NCBI RefSeq assembly: GCF_024808255.1
Contig: NZ_JANTYS010000008.1
Coordinates: 247,812-311,811, forward strand
Direction: 5' to 3'
DNA length: 64,000 nt
Origin: Mucilaginibacter dorajii
Lineage (GTDB): Bacteria; Bacteroidota; Bacteroidia; Sphingobacteriales; Sphingobacteriaceae
The notes under the pieces are model-generated. The model was given only the letters and a program-made list of their open reading frames with translations. It was not told the origin of the DNA and searched no databases. The position numbers were made by a program, and so were the translations under genes. Below, one piece after another: positions 42,543 to 51,231 of the stretch (position 1 is the stretch's first letter; every line of letters begins with the position of its first letter).

Positions 42543-43180
42543 AAATTTTTTTGAAAATATTTTTTTGGAGAGGGAATAATGCGGTTTAAATAAAGATTCC
42601 GGCCATTCCTTAATCCTAAAAATCAAGGTTCAGACAGCGGATTACTGTTCCAAAAGTGTTCCATGCTTTTTGGCGTTTTTTCAGGACAATAATGGATTTT
42701 TGGCTTAAGTTGTTGATAGTGAGGTAGTAAAGTGTTCGGCTCTTTTTGATTTTTGAAAAGCGTAACTTGCTGATTACTAACAGAAATGTGTTCCAAAGCG
42801 TTCCATGTCTTCCACATCGTTCGGGTGGAACACCATCAACCTAATATGTCATTGCGGGTTATAAAAACTACGGACTGTGAAGGAGAAATGACATAGTGGA
42901 CTTGTAATGGGTAGGAACGAAGCACTCTCGTCGCTATGCATATCCGCCCTGTATAGCTACGGGATTGCCACGCTACGCTCGCAATGACATAGCTTGATAA
43001 TGTCATTTTCCTCCTTGCTCCCACATTGATAATCACCTATCAAAATGATAGCCATTTTTTACCCCATTTGTATGTTATAACAATAGCAATGTATGTTAAA
43101 TTACTGTAATTCAGAATATTATCTGTTTCTATCATTTATTGGCATCCGCTTGGTAAACCCTCCTGCAAAAACATAAGAAA
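42543..43180. other. Intergenic region upstream of kdp
   Basis: It contains GTTCCA-rich words (42650-42830, e.g. GTTCCAAAAGTGTTCCATGC) also found in MITE-like element 2 near 5534, a GTCATT...AATGAC element (42848-42892), an inverted CGCTCGCAATGACAT motif near 42977, CTATCA-AAA-TGATAG followed by a T run (43037-43060), and an AT-rich kdp leader. A minus-strand 64-codon frame (42623-42817) runs through the repeats and is not accepted. No clear sigma-54 site is visible. Confidence 0.5.
42848..42892. repeat. GTCATT...AATGAC element, copy 1
   Basis: A 45-bp unit starting GTCATTGCGGGTTATAAAA and ending GAAGGAGAAATGAC. Other copies: 50968-51012, 51129-51175, 63699-63743. Confidence 0.65.
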
Positions 43181-43273
43181 ATGGATATTTTACAGATTGC
43201 AATTTACATAGTGACCTTCGCGGTCATCTTCTGGATCTTCTTCAAATCAGTTAATTACTTCGAAAAAATTTAA
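43181..43273 (+). CDS. 30-residue membrane micropeptide at the head of the kdp operon
   Basis: ATG 43181 to TAA 43273, starting MDILQIAIYIVTFAVIFW and ending in FKSVNYFEKI: one transmembrane helix with a short basic/aromatic tail. AAGAAA precedes it as a weak ribosome site. It lies 5 bp before kdpF and has the same tail design (helix, then short E-K-I/E-K-F end), so it may be a KdpF-like or accessory peptide of the K+ ATPase. Not recognised as a named family. It is too short for most gene finders. Confidence 0.6.
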   Translation: MDILQIAIYIVTFAVIFWIFFKSVNYFEKI

Positions 43274-43278
43274 TCACC

Positions 43279-43356
43279 ATGATCGCATTATTCATTGTGG
43301 CCATAGCCGTGTTTGTATACATGGTGTACGTGCTGCTTAAACCCGAAAAATTTTAA
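43279..43356 (+). CDS. kdpF: KdpF, small K+-ATPase subunit
   Basis: 25 residues, one transmembrane helix: MIALFIVAIAVFVYMVYVLL followed by KPEKF, the typical KdpF ending. KdpF stabilises the KdpFABC complex in the inner membrane. It lies directly before kdpA with an 11-bp gap and after the 30-residue peptide. Confidence 0.85.
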   Translation: MIALFIVAIAVFVYMVYVLLKPEKF

Positions 43357-43367
43357 TTATTAAAACC

Positions 43368-45083
43368 ATGAACACTGAAATTTCAGGTGTAATATTTACC
43401 TACCTGCTCACGCTTGCAATTGCCATTCCCCTTGGCCGTTACATAGCCCGTATTTTTAAGGGCGAAAAAACCTGGCTCGATTTCCTGGCCCCTGTTGAAC
43501 GTTTCATTTTTCGCTTCAGCGGCATCGATCCTAAAAAGGAAATGAACTGGAAACAGCATTTATTTGCCTTGCTTACCATTAACAGCGTATGGCTCATATA
43601 TGCCTTTGTTTGTTTGATGGCACAAGGCCATTTACCGCTTAACCCCGATGCCAACCCGGGCCAATCGCCAGATACGGCCTTTAATACGGCCATCAGCTTC
43701 CTGGTTAACTGTAACCTGCAACACTACTCGGGCGAAAGCGGTGCCACTTACTTTACACAGCACTTTGTGTTTATGTTTTTGCACTTTGTATCGGCCGCTA
43801 CCGGTATTGCCGCGCTTATTGTGCTGTACAAAGCCATGAAAGATAAGGTGACCGATAAATTAGGCAACTTTTGGGATTACTTTGTAAAAACCATCACCCG
43901 TGTTTTATTGCCTATCTCGTTTGTAATCGCTGTAATCTTCGCCTTTAATGGTATGACCACCAGCTACGCCGGTAAAGACACTTTTATTAGTATGCAAGGC
44001 GATACCGTCCACGTATCCCGCGGACCGGTTGCTGCCCTGGTAGCCATCAAACACTTGGGTACAAACGGGGGCGGCTGGTTTGGTGCCAACTCGGCCCACC
44101 CCATTGAAAACCCTAACTACTTAACCAACACGGTTGAACTGGTTGCACAGTTGATTATCCCTATCGCGCTGGTATTTGCCTTAGGTTTTTACCTTAATAA
44201 AAAGAAATTCGCTTATGTGATCTTTGGGGTGATGACCCTTGGGATGCTGCTGTTACTTATCCCAACCATGAATGCCGAACTCAATGGCAACCCTGCTATC
44301 GCTCATATGGGCATCAGCCAGCCAAATGGTGCCATGGAGGGTAAAGAGGTAAGGTTTGGTCCGGCCAACTCCGCCTATTGGAGCATCATGACAACCGTTA
44401 CATCTACCGGTTCTGTTAACTCCATGCACGATAGCGCCATGCCGGTATCTGGTACCATGATGTTGCTGGGTATGATGGTTAACTGCTTTTACGGTGGTTG
44501 CGGTGTTGGTTTCCTTAACTTTTACATCTTTATCGTCATAGCAGTATTTATATCCGGCCTGATGGTAGGGCGAACACCTGAGTTTTTAGGACGCAAAATT
44601 GAGGCCCGTGAAATGAAGATAGCTTCACTGATAGCTTTACTTCACCCATTCATCATTTTGGTTGGGCTGGCCATATCATCATACGTGGTGGTACACATGC
44701 CGGGTGCCGATTGGGCTGTTAAGCCATCAACATGGTTAAATAACCCTGGTAACCATGGCTTTTCTGAAATGCTGTATGAGTATACCTCATCTGCCGCCAA
44801 TAACGGATCGGGCTTTGAAGGTTTGGGCGATGGTAACATTTTCTGGAACGTAACCACCGGTATTGTAATGGTGTTGGGCCGGTTTTTACCAATCATTGGT
44901 CCGCTTGCTATAGCCGGTTTATTGGCCAACAAAAAATACATACCAGAATCGGCCGGTACACTTAAAAGCGATACCTCAACTTTTGGGCTGATGATCTTTG
45001 CGGTGATTGTAATTATAGCCGCCCTTTCATTCTTCCCAGCATTAGCCTTAGGTCCAATTGCCGAACATTTTTCTTTAAAATAA
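43368..45083 (+). CDS. kdpA: KdpA, K+-binding subunit of the K+-transporting ATPase
   Basis: 571 residues, about ten transmembrane helices. KdpA forms the K+ channel-like subunit. The four selectivity-filter loops are visible: [13 protein letters not shown] (~109), [15 protein letters not shown] (~229), [13 protein letters not shown] (~344) and [11 protein letters not shown] (~376). Length is normal for the family. It is followed by kdpB after 2 bp, so the two are translationally linked. High-affinity K+ uptake under K+ limitation is the role of the complex. Confidence 0.96.
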   Translation: MNTEISGVIFTYLLTLAIAIPLGRYIARIFKGEKTWLDFLAPVERFIFRFSGIDPKKEMNWKQHLFALLTINSVWLIYAFVCLMAQGHLPLNPDANPGQSPDTAFNTAISFLVNCNLQHYSGESGATYFTQHFVFMFLHFVSAATGIAALIVLYKAMKDKVTDKLGNFWDYFVKTITRVLLPISFVIAVIFAFNGMTTSYAGKDTFISMQGDTVHVSRGPVAALVAIKHLGTNGGGWFGANSAHPIENPNYLTNTVELVAQLIIPIALVFALGFYLNKKKFAYVIFGVMTLGMLLLLIPTMNAELNGNPAIAHMGISQPNGAMEGKEVRFGPANSAYWSIMTTVTSTGSVNSMHDSAMPVSGTMMLLGMMVNCFYGGCGVGFLNFYIFIVIAVFISGLMVGRTPEFLGRKIEAREMKIASLIALLHPFIILVGLAISSYVVVHMPGADWAVKPSTWLNNPGNHGFSEMLYEYTSSAANNGSGFEGLGDGNIFWNVTTGIVMVLGRFLPIIGPLAIAGLLANKKYIPESAGTLKSDTSTFGLMIFAVIVIIAALSFFPALALGPIAEHFSLK

Positions 45084-45085
45084 TC

Positions 45086-47113
45086 ATGAAAACCTCAAAT
45101 ACATTATTCCAGGGCGATCAGATGAAGGAAGCGTTTAAACAATCCTTCATCAAACTAAACCCACGCATACTGTTCCGTAACCCGGTTATGTTTACCGTTG
45201 AAATAGGTACTGCAGTAATGCTTATTGTTACTATATTTTCCTTTGCAAACAAAGGCCAGGGCAGCTTTGCCTATAACTTCACCGTGTTTTTGGTACTGTT
45301 GTTAACTGTACTGTTTGCCAACTTTGCCGAGGCCATTGCCGAAGCGCGTGGCAAGGCCCAGGCCGAAAGCCTGCGCAAAACCCGCGAAGAAACACCCGCC
45401 CGTTTGCTGGTTAACGGAAAAGAAACACAGGTAATGTCGTCCCAATTAAAAAAAGGCGATGTGTTCATTTGCGAAACAGGCGATAACATCCCTACCGATG
45501 GCGAGATCATTGAAGGTATTGCTACCATAGATGAATCGGCCATTACCGGCGAATCTGCCCCGGTGATCCGCGAATCTGGTGGTGATAAATCATCCGTAAC
45601 CGGCGGTACCAAGGTTTTGTCTGATAAGATCAAAGTAATGGTAACCACCCAGCCCGGCGAAAGCTTTTTGGATAAAATGATTGCCCTGGTTGAAGGTGCA
45701 TCGCGCCAGAAAACACCTAACGAGATCGCTTTAACCATCCTGCTATCAGGCTTTACACTCATCTTCGTTATCGTGTGTGTTACGCTGAAACCATTTGGCG
45801 ACTATTCTAACACCCCTATAACCATAGCGGCATTCATTTCCCTGTTTGTTTGCTTAATCCCAACCACTATCGGTGGCCTGTTATCGGCCATTGGTATTGC
45901 CGGGATGGATAGGGCATTGCGTGCAAACGTAATCACCAAAAGCGGTAAAGCGGTTGAAACCGCCGGCGATTTGGACACTTTGCTTTTAGATAAAACTGGT
46001 ACCATCACCATTGGTAACCGTAAGGCTACCAACTTTTACCCAACAACAGCGGTAAACGAACAGGATTTTGTAACGGCCTGCGTATTGAGTTCACTGGCCG
46101 ATGAAACCCCCGAAGGTAAATCAATTGTTGAACTGGCAGAAACCGGCTCAAGCAAATTAAAGATAGTTGCTCCAAAAGATTCTGTCTTTATCAAGTTTAC
46201 TGCCGAAACCCGTTCAAGCGGTTTGGATACACCCGATGGCTTACGCATCCGTAAAGGTGCTTTTGATTCTATCCGTAACATCGCCTTAAAAGCGGGTAAC
46301 CCGTTCCCATCTGATGTGGAAGAGAATGTTAAAAAGATCTCCTCAAACGGTGGTACCCCATTGGTGGTATCGCAAAATGAAAAGATCCTTGGCGTAATTG
46401 AGCTGCAGGATATCATTAAACCCGGCATTGCCGAACGTTTTGACCGTTTACGTAAAATGGGTGTTAAAACAGTAATGGTTACCGGTGATAACCCCTTAAC
46501 CGCCAAATTTATTGCCGAAAAAGCAGGTGTGGACGATTTTATTGCGGAGGCTAAACCCGAGGATAAAATGAACTACATTAAAAAAGAGCAACAAGGCGGC
46601 AAACTGGTAGCCATGATGGGCGACGGTACAAACGATGCCCCTGCTTTAGCCCAGGCCGATGTTGGCGTGGCCATGAACAGCGGTACCCAGGCGGCCAAAG
46701 AAGCCGGTAACATGGTTGATTTGGATAACGACCCAACCAAGCTAATCGAGATAGTAGAAATTGGTAAACAGCTGCTGATGACCCGTGGTACGCTAACCAC
46801 TTTCTCTATCGCTAATGATGTTGCCAAGTACTTTGCCATTGTGCCGGCCTTGTTCATGGTATCTATACCGTCGTTAAGGGCACTAAACATCATGGCATTG
46901 CACAGCCCGGAATCGGCTATATTATCTGCCGTAATATTTAACGCCATTATTATCCCAATGCTGATACCATTGGCTTTACGCGGCGTGGAATACAAACCGA
47001 TTGGTGCAAGCGCCTTGTTACGCCGTAACCTATTAATCTATGGTTTGGGCGGTATACTGATCCCATTCATAGGTATTAAACTAATTGACCTTGCCGTAGG
47101 CGTATTTTTATAG
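45086..47113 (+). CDS. kdpB: KdpB, P-type ATPase subunit
   Basis: 675 residues. It is the catalytic subunit: ITGESAPV in the actuator domain, phosphorylated D302 in [10 protein letters not shown], and [29 protein letters not shown] with [21 protein letters not shown] in the P domain. Membrane helices are at 38-90, 220-280 and the C-terminal 130 residues. KdpB lacks the long N-terminal metal-binding domains of Cu-ATPases. It is separated from kdpC by a 144-bp low-complexity inverted repeat instead of the usual tight junction. Confidence 0.97.
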   Translation: MKTSNTLFQGDQMKEAFKQSFIKLNPRILFRNPVMFTVEIGTAVMLIVTIFSFANKGQGSFAYNFTVFLVLLLTVLFANFAEAIAEARGKAQAESLRKTREETPARLLVNGKETQVMSSQLKKGDVFICETGDNIPTDGEIIEGIATIDESAITGESAPVIRESGGDKSSVTGGTKVLSDKIKVMVTTQPGESFLDKMIALVEGASRQKTPNEIALTILLSGFTLIFVIVCVTLKPFGDYSNTPITIAAFISLFVCLIPTTIGGLLSAIGIAGMDRALRANVITKSGKAVETAGDLDTLLLDKTGTITIGNRKATNFYPTTAVNEQDFVTACVLSSLADETPEGKSIVELAETGSSKLKIVAPKDSVFIKFTAETRSSGLDTPDGLRIRKGAFDSIRNIALKAGNPFPSDVEENVKKISSNGGTPLVVSQNEKILGVIELQDIIKPGIAERFDRLRKMGVKTVMVTGDNPLTAKFIAEKAGVDDFIAEAKPEDKMNYIKKEQQGGKLVAMMGDGTNDAPALAQADVGVAMNSGTQAAKEAGNMVDLDNDPTKLIEIVEIGKQLLMTRGTLTTFSIANDVAKYFAIVPALFMVSIPSLRALNIMALHSPESAILSAVIFNAIIIPMLIPLALRGVEYKPIGASALLRRNLLIYGLGGILIPFIGIKLIDLAVGVFL

Positions 47114-47116
47114 TAC

Positions 47117-47250
47117 AGATTTGAGATGTGAGATATGAGATTTGAGACAGAATGGAAAAGTCGAAAATCTCATATCAAAGCACTCAAATCCAATTTAAAA
47201 GATGTGAGATAAGGAAATCTCATATCTCAAGTCTCATATCTCAAATCTAA
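47117..47250. repeat. Low-complexity inverted repeat between kdpB and kdpC
   Basis: AGATTTGAGATGTGAGATAT words run on the left (about 47117-47148), and AAATCTCATATCTCAAGTC words on the right (about 47210-47250) form their approximate reverse complement. It could form a large hairpin in the kdp mRNA and lower kdpC expression. Confidence 0.75.
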
Positions 47251-47257
47251 AAAGAAA

Positions 47258-47824
47258 ATGAAAACATATTTGTTGCCATCAATCAAGTTAACTATCATAC
47301 TGATAGTAATTACTGCCGGTATTTATCCATTAGCGATAGCTGGCATAGGCAAATTCACCCCCGGCCATGGTGATGGGGAAACCGTAACTTACAAGGGCCG
47401 TGTGGTTGGCTATGCCAACGAAGGTCAAAAATTTACTAAAGACGAATACTTCTGGAGCCGTCCATCAGCAGTTGATTATAATGCTGCAGGTTCAGGAGGC
47501 TCAAACAAAGGCCCTTCAAACCCTGATTATTTGAAACAGGTAAGCGATAGGATCACCGATTTTATGAAACATAACCCAGGTGTTACCCGCTCACAGATTC
47601 CTGCCGAACTGGTTACAGCATCTGGTAGTGGTTTAGATCCTGATCTTTCGCCAGCAGGCGCGCAGGTACAGGTTGCCCGTATTGCTAAAGTACGTGGTAT
47701 CCCTGCCGATGAGTTAACCAAATTGGTTGATGCTCATACCGAAAAGCCATTGTTTGGTGTATTTGGCCCGGCTAAAGTAAACGTATTGAAATTGAACGTA
47801 GCTTTAGATGAGCTAAAAAAATAG
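47258..47824 (+). CDS. kdpC: KdpC, K+-ATPase assembly subunit
   Basis: 188 residues with one N-terminal transmembrane helix (LPSIKLTIILIVITAGIYPLAIAGIG) and a periplasmic domain containing YFWSRPSAVDYNAAGSGGSNKGPSNP, the KdpC signature, and SGSGLDPDLSPAGAQVQVARIAKVRG. It assembles with KdpA and KdpB. It starts 7 bp after the low-complexity repeat and is followed by a hairpin terminator (47890-47920) that separates it from the regulatory genes. Confidence 0.95.
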   Translation: MKTYLLPSIKLTIILIVITAGIYPLAIAGIGKFTPGHGDGETVTYKGRVVGYANEGQKFTKDEYFWSRPSAVDYNAAGSGGSNKGPSNPDYLKQVSDRITDFMKHNPGVTRSQIPAELVTASGSGLDPDLSPAGAQVQVARIAKVRGIPADELTKLVDAHTEKPLFGVFGPAKVNVLKLNVALDELKK

Positions 47825-47889
47825 TATGAATGTTAGTATAGTTAAGCTTGGTTGTTAATTATATGTTAGTTTGATGAACATGCATACGC

Positions 47890-47920
47890 TAAAAGGGGAT
47901 TCTGTCGGAATCTCCTTTTA
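47890..47920 (+). terminator. Hairpin terminator after kdpC
   Basis: TAAAAGGGGATTC (47890-47902), loop TGTCG, GAATCTCCTTTTA (47908-47920); one wobble pair. It may partly separate structural from regulatory kdp genes. Confidence 0.65.
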
Positions 47921-47922
47921 TA

Positions 47923-48104
47923 AAGCCCCCTCTAAATCTCCCCCTGAAGGGGGAGACTTTTGATTTTATTGTTCTGCAATTTAGTAGCGGAAATAGATGG
48001 GGAATTAAAAATTGTATGAATCCCTGTAATAAAGGGGATTGAAAAAGTAACGGATAAGTTAAATTTTAAAAGTCTCCCTTTAGGGGGGGATTTAGAGGGG
48101 GCTT
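47923..48104. repeat. Long inverted repeat (CCCCCTGAAGGGGGA family) between kdpC and kdpD
   Basis: The left arm 47923-47961 contains CTAAATCTCCCCCTGAAGGG and the right arm 48068-48104 its near-exact inverse (CCCTTTAGGGGGGGATTTAG). A related pair flanks the pth-rplY gap at 58180-58319. The arm ends 9 bp before the kdpD start. Confidence 0.78.
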
Positions 48105-48113
48105 GGGCTTCTT

Positions 48114-49241
48114 ATGGAAGAAAACAAAGAACAGTCGGTTGAGCACTTTCTGGAATTGATCAAAAAATCAAGGCGGGGGAAGTTTAAGGTTTACATAGGC
48201 ATGAGTGCTGGTGTGGGTAAAACCTACCGCATGCTGTTGGAGGCCCAGGCTTTGCTGCGCAACGGTATCGATGTTAAAATTGGTTACATTGAAACCCACA
48301 ACCGCAAAGAAACTGTTGCCCAGTTAGAAGGCCTGCCGGTGATTCCCCGTCGCAAATTATTCTATAAGGGGAAAGAACTGGAAGAGATGGACCTGAAGGC
48401 TATCATCAGCCTGCGTCCAGAGGTCGTTTTGGTTGATGAGCTGGCGCACAGCAATATTGAAGGCAGCAGCAACGAAAAACGCTGGCAGGATGTAATGGAG
48501 ATTTTAAATGCGGGGATTAATGTAATCAGCGCGGTAAATATTCAGCACATGGAAAGCCTGAATGAAGAGGTAGAGCGCATTACCGGGGCCACGATCAATG
48601 AGCGAATCCCCGATAAGGTTTTACAACTGGCAGATGAGGTGGTAAATATAGATCTTACAGCCGATGAACTGATTGATCGTTTAAAGGAAGGCAAGATCTA
48701 CGATGCCAAAAAAGTGCCTACCGCGCTCAATAATTTTTTCCAGTCTGATAGGATCCTGCAACTGCGCGAGCTTGCCCTGCGCGAAGTTGCACACCAGGTT
48801 GAGCGGAAGATAGATATTGAGATCCCCAAAACCATTAAACTACGGGCCGAACTTTTTTTGGCCTGTATCAGTACAAATGATGCATCGGCAAAAATAATTA
48901 TCCGTAAAACGGCAAGGCTGTCATCATACTACCGATCCAAATGGTTTGTTTTGTATGTACAAACTGCGGGCGAAAGCAGCGACAAAATAAACCTGGCGTC
49001 GCAACGTCACCTTATTAATAATATGAAACTGGCCACCCAACTGGGCGGACAGGTACTAAAAATAAAAAGCGACAGGATAGCCCAAACCATTTGGGAAACT
49101 GCCGAAAAATACGACATCACCACCATTTGCATAGGTAAGCCCCGGTTTAAATTTTACCAGCTTATTATGAAAACAGCGGTGTTTACCCAACTACTAAATA
49201 AAATGTCTAAAACTGATATTGACCTTGTAATACTATCATAA
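48114..49241 (+). CDS. kdpD: KdpD N-terminal sensor module without a kinase domain
   Basis: 375 residues, against about 900 for the E. coli KdpD. It contains only the N-terminal KdpD domain (Walker-A-like GMSAGVGKTYRMLLEAQALL at about 28, RPEVVLVDELAHSN at ~101, AVNIQHMESLNEEVERITG) and a universal-stress-like domain (LFLACISTNDASAKIIIRKTARL...ICIGKPRFKFYQLI). The four transmembrane helices, GAF and kinase core are missing. A separate histidine kinase begins 2 bp later, so the sensor is split into two proteins. It likely monitors cytoplasmic K+/ATP and controls the neighbouring kinase. Confidence 0.92.
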   Translation: MEENKEQSVEHFLELIKKSRRGKFKVYIGMSAGVGKTYRMLLEAQALLRNGIDVKIGYIETHNRKETVAQLEGLPVIPRRKLFYKGKELEEMDLKAIISLRPEVVLVDELAHSNIEGSSNEKRWQDVMEILNAGINVISAVNIQHMESLNEEVERITGATINERIPDKVLQLADEVVNIDLTADELIDRLKEGKIYDAKKVPTALNNFFQSDRILQLRELALREVAHQVERKIDIEIPKTIKLRAELFLACISTNDASAKIIIRKTARLSSYYRSKWFVLYVQTAGESSDKINLASQRHLINNMKLATQLGGQVLKIKSDRIAQTIWETAEKYDITTICIGKPRFKFYQLIMKTAVFTQLLNKMSKTDIDLVILS

Positions 49242-49243
49242 TC

Positions 49244-50956
49244 ATGACTATTAAAAATAAACTCCGCACCGGCATCGGCTTTCTGTTTGTATTGGCATTA
49301 ATTTGCTGCGGTTTGTCGGTATATTTTCTTAACCGCCTATCGGCAGATGCCGGGGTAATTTTAAAGGATAACTACAAAACCCTGCAATTTGGGCAAAATA
49401 TCCTGGATGCGATTGATGGCAACACAGGCCTTATAACGACCAAACAGTTTGCCGATATAGATAAAAACCTCGCTCTGCAGCAGCACAACGTAACCGAGCC
49501 TGGCGAGCAACAGCTTACCGATTCGTTAACGGCTGTGTATCAAACTATCAAACTGAATAATAAAGATGCCGCCAAAGAGGTTATTTTAATAAGTCAGGCG
49601 CGTCACCTGGTGTACGGAATCATGCGCTTGAACATGGCGGCCATATCGCATAAGAATGATGTGGCATCTGATACGGCCAAACGTGCTAATGTATTGGTTG
49701 CTATCAGCGCTTTTTTACTGTTCACTATAGCATTTACTTTCGCAGTGAATTTCCCTGGTTATATTGCCGATCCGTTAAAGGAATTAACAGCAAGGATTAG
49801 GGATGTATCGAACCGTAATTACCATCAACAAATTGATTTTAAATCTGACGATGAATTTGGTGAATTAGGGCAGGCCTTTAACACCATGACCAGAAAGCTG
49901 GATGAGTATGAAAACAGCAACCTGGCCAGTATCCTGTTTGAGAAAAAACGGATTGAAACCATTATCAACACCATGCAGGATGCTATTGTTGGTTTGGATG
50001 AAAAGCAGTTTATCATATTTGCCAACGAAGTGGCCTGTAACCTTATTGGCATGAGTACTGAGCAGCTTACCGGTGCTTATGCCCCTGATGTGGCCCTTGA
50101 AAATGACCTTCTTCGCAATTTGCTGATAACCGATCAACCCAAACTGAAAATTTTTGCAGATAACCGGGAAAGCTTTTACAGTCGCGAATCCTTATCGGTA
50201 AGCAGTAAAAATAAAGTGATTGGTAAGGTGATCATCCTGAAAAATATCACCGAATACCAACAGTTAGACGAGGCTAAAACCAATTTTATAGCAACCATAT
50301 CGCACGAATTAAAAACGCCGATATCATCTATAAAAATGAGCCTGAAGCTGTTGGAGGATGACCGCATTGGCGAGGTAAATACCGAGCAAAGACAGCTGTT
50401 AGAAAACATTGATGATGATGCCCGCCGACTGCTGCAAATAACCGGCGAACTGTTGGATATGGCACAGGTTGAAACCGGCAAACTGCAGCTTAACTTCGGC
50501 AGTACGCACCCCAAAAACATTGTTGAGTACGCAGTAAAAGCTATCAAATTTATTGCGGATCAAAAGCAGGTAAGCATTAAAGTGAAATGTGACGACAGTT
50601 TGCCACAAGTACACGCCGATTTGGACAAGACTACCTGGGTGCTCATCAACCTGCTATCAAACGCTATAAAATATAGTCATGAAAAATCGGTGGTAGAGCT
50701 GGTGGTTAAGAAACATAAAAGTGATGAGATCGAGTTTTCGGTACAGGATCATGGTAAAGGCATCGAGGATCAATACCTGTCGCGCCTGTTTGAACGTTAC
50801 TTTAAAGTGCCCAACGCCACCGCCGAACAAACGGGTACAGGTTTAGGTCTGGCAATAGCCAAAGATTTTATTGAAGCGCAATCAGGGCATATAGGCGTTG
50901 ATAGTGAAATAGGTGCAGGCAGCAGGTTTGCTTTTACGCTGAAGAGGGCTGTGTGA
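49244..50956 (+). CDS. Membrane histidine kinase of the kdp locus (HAMP-PAS-HisKA-HATPase)
   Basis: 570 residues. Transmembrane helices lie at ~8-28 and ~150-168 with a periplasmic helical domain between, then HAMP (YIADPLKELTARIRDVSNRNYHQ), PAS (~230-330, IINTMQDAIVGLDEKQFIIFANEVACNLIG), HisKA with H354 in TISHELKTPISSIKMSLKLL, and HATPase_c (NLLSNAIKYSH, DHGKGIEDQYLSRLF, GTGLGLAIAKDFIEAQ). It follows the KdpD sensor module by 2 bp and probably replaces its missing kinase half. No response regulator (KdpE) follows; the NtrC-type regulator at 34920-36266 is the nearest candidate partner. Confidence 0.92.
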   Translation: MTIKNKLRTGIGFLFVLALICCGLSVYFLNRLSADAGVILKDNYKTLQFGQNILDAIDGNTGLITTKQFADIDKNLALQQHNVTEPGEQQLTDSLTAVYQTIKLNNKDAAKEVILISQARHLVYGIMRLNMAAISHKNDVASDTAKRANVLVAISAFLLFTIAFTFAVNFPGYIADPLKELTARIRDVSNRNYHQQIDFKSDDEFGELGQAFNTMTRKLDEYENSNLASILFEKKRIETIINTMQDAIVGLDEKQFIIFANEVACNLIGMSTEQLTGAYAPDVALENDLLRNLLITDQPKLKIFADNRESFYSRESLSVSSKNKVIGKVIILKNITEYQQLDEAKTNFIATISHELKTPISSIKMSLKLLEDDRIGEVNTEQRQLLENIDDDARRLLQITGELLDMAQVETGKLQLNFGSTHPKNIVEYAVKAIKFIADQKQVSIKVKCDDSLPQVHADLDKTTWVLINLLSNAIKYSHEKSVVELVVKKHKSDEIEFSVQDHGKGIEDQYLSRLFERYFKVPNATAEQTGTGLGLAIAKDFIEAQSGHIGVDSEIGAGSRFAFTLKRAV

Positions 50957-50967
50957 TTGCCAATTAT

Positions 50968-51012
50968 GTCATACGGGTTTTAAAATCCGGCGGACTTTGA
51001 AGGCGGAATGAC
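50968..51012. repeat. GTCATT...AATGAC element, copy 2
   Basis: GTCATACGGGTTTTAAAATC at the left, GAAGGCGGAATGAC at the right. Confidence 0.65.
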
Positions 51013-51032
51013 GTCAAAAAAAAGGTGTCATG

Positions 51033-51091
51033 CTGAGCCTGTCGAAGCACGCGGGCAAAGGCCTCTGCGCACGAGTCTTCGACAGGCTCAG
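51033..51091. repeat. 15-bp inverted repeat (CTGAGCCTGTCGAAG)
   Basis: CTGAGCCTGTCGAAG (51033-51047) is exactly inverted at 51077-51091. This motif is known to me as a common intergenic repeat in several phyla. Confidence 0.75.
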
Positions 51092-51128
51092 ACTGACCGG
51101 CCCGCCATCACTTATAAAAATCGAATAC

Positions 51129-51175
51129 GTCATTGCGAGTTGTAAAATTTCGCGAAAATCTGAAGGTAGAATGAC
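51129..51175. repeat. GTCATT...AATGAC element, copy 3
   Basis: GTCATTGCGAGTTGTAAAAT at the left, GAAGGTAGAATGAC at the right. Confidence 0.65.
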
Positions 51176-51197
51176 ATAATTTAAATATCTCTCCAAC

Positions 51198-51228
51198 AAA
51201 AAACGCCCGGCATTTGCCGGGCGTTTTT
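51198..51228. terminator. Bidirectional rho-independent terminator
   Basis: AAAAAACGCCCGGC (51198-51211), ATTT loop, GCCGGGCGTTTTT (51216-51228), directly after the M1 peptidase stop (minus strand) and downstream of the kdp kinase. Confidence 0.92.
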
Positions 51229-51231
51229 CGT

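Noticed and set aside
42492..42626. Longer N-terminus for the second ArsR
   Set aside because: It would translate through the operator palindrome; the MRRD start matches the first copy.
42623..42817. 64-codon minus-strand frame upstream of kdp
   Set aside because: It consists of GTTCCA-type repeats and overlaps other repeat words; no start signals.
43139..43155. Sigma-54 promoter TTGGCATCCGCTTGGT upstream of kdp
   Set aside because: Spacing between the GG and the -12 element is one base short, and the -12 dinucleotide is GG instead of GC.
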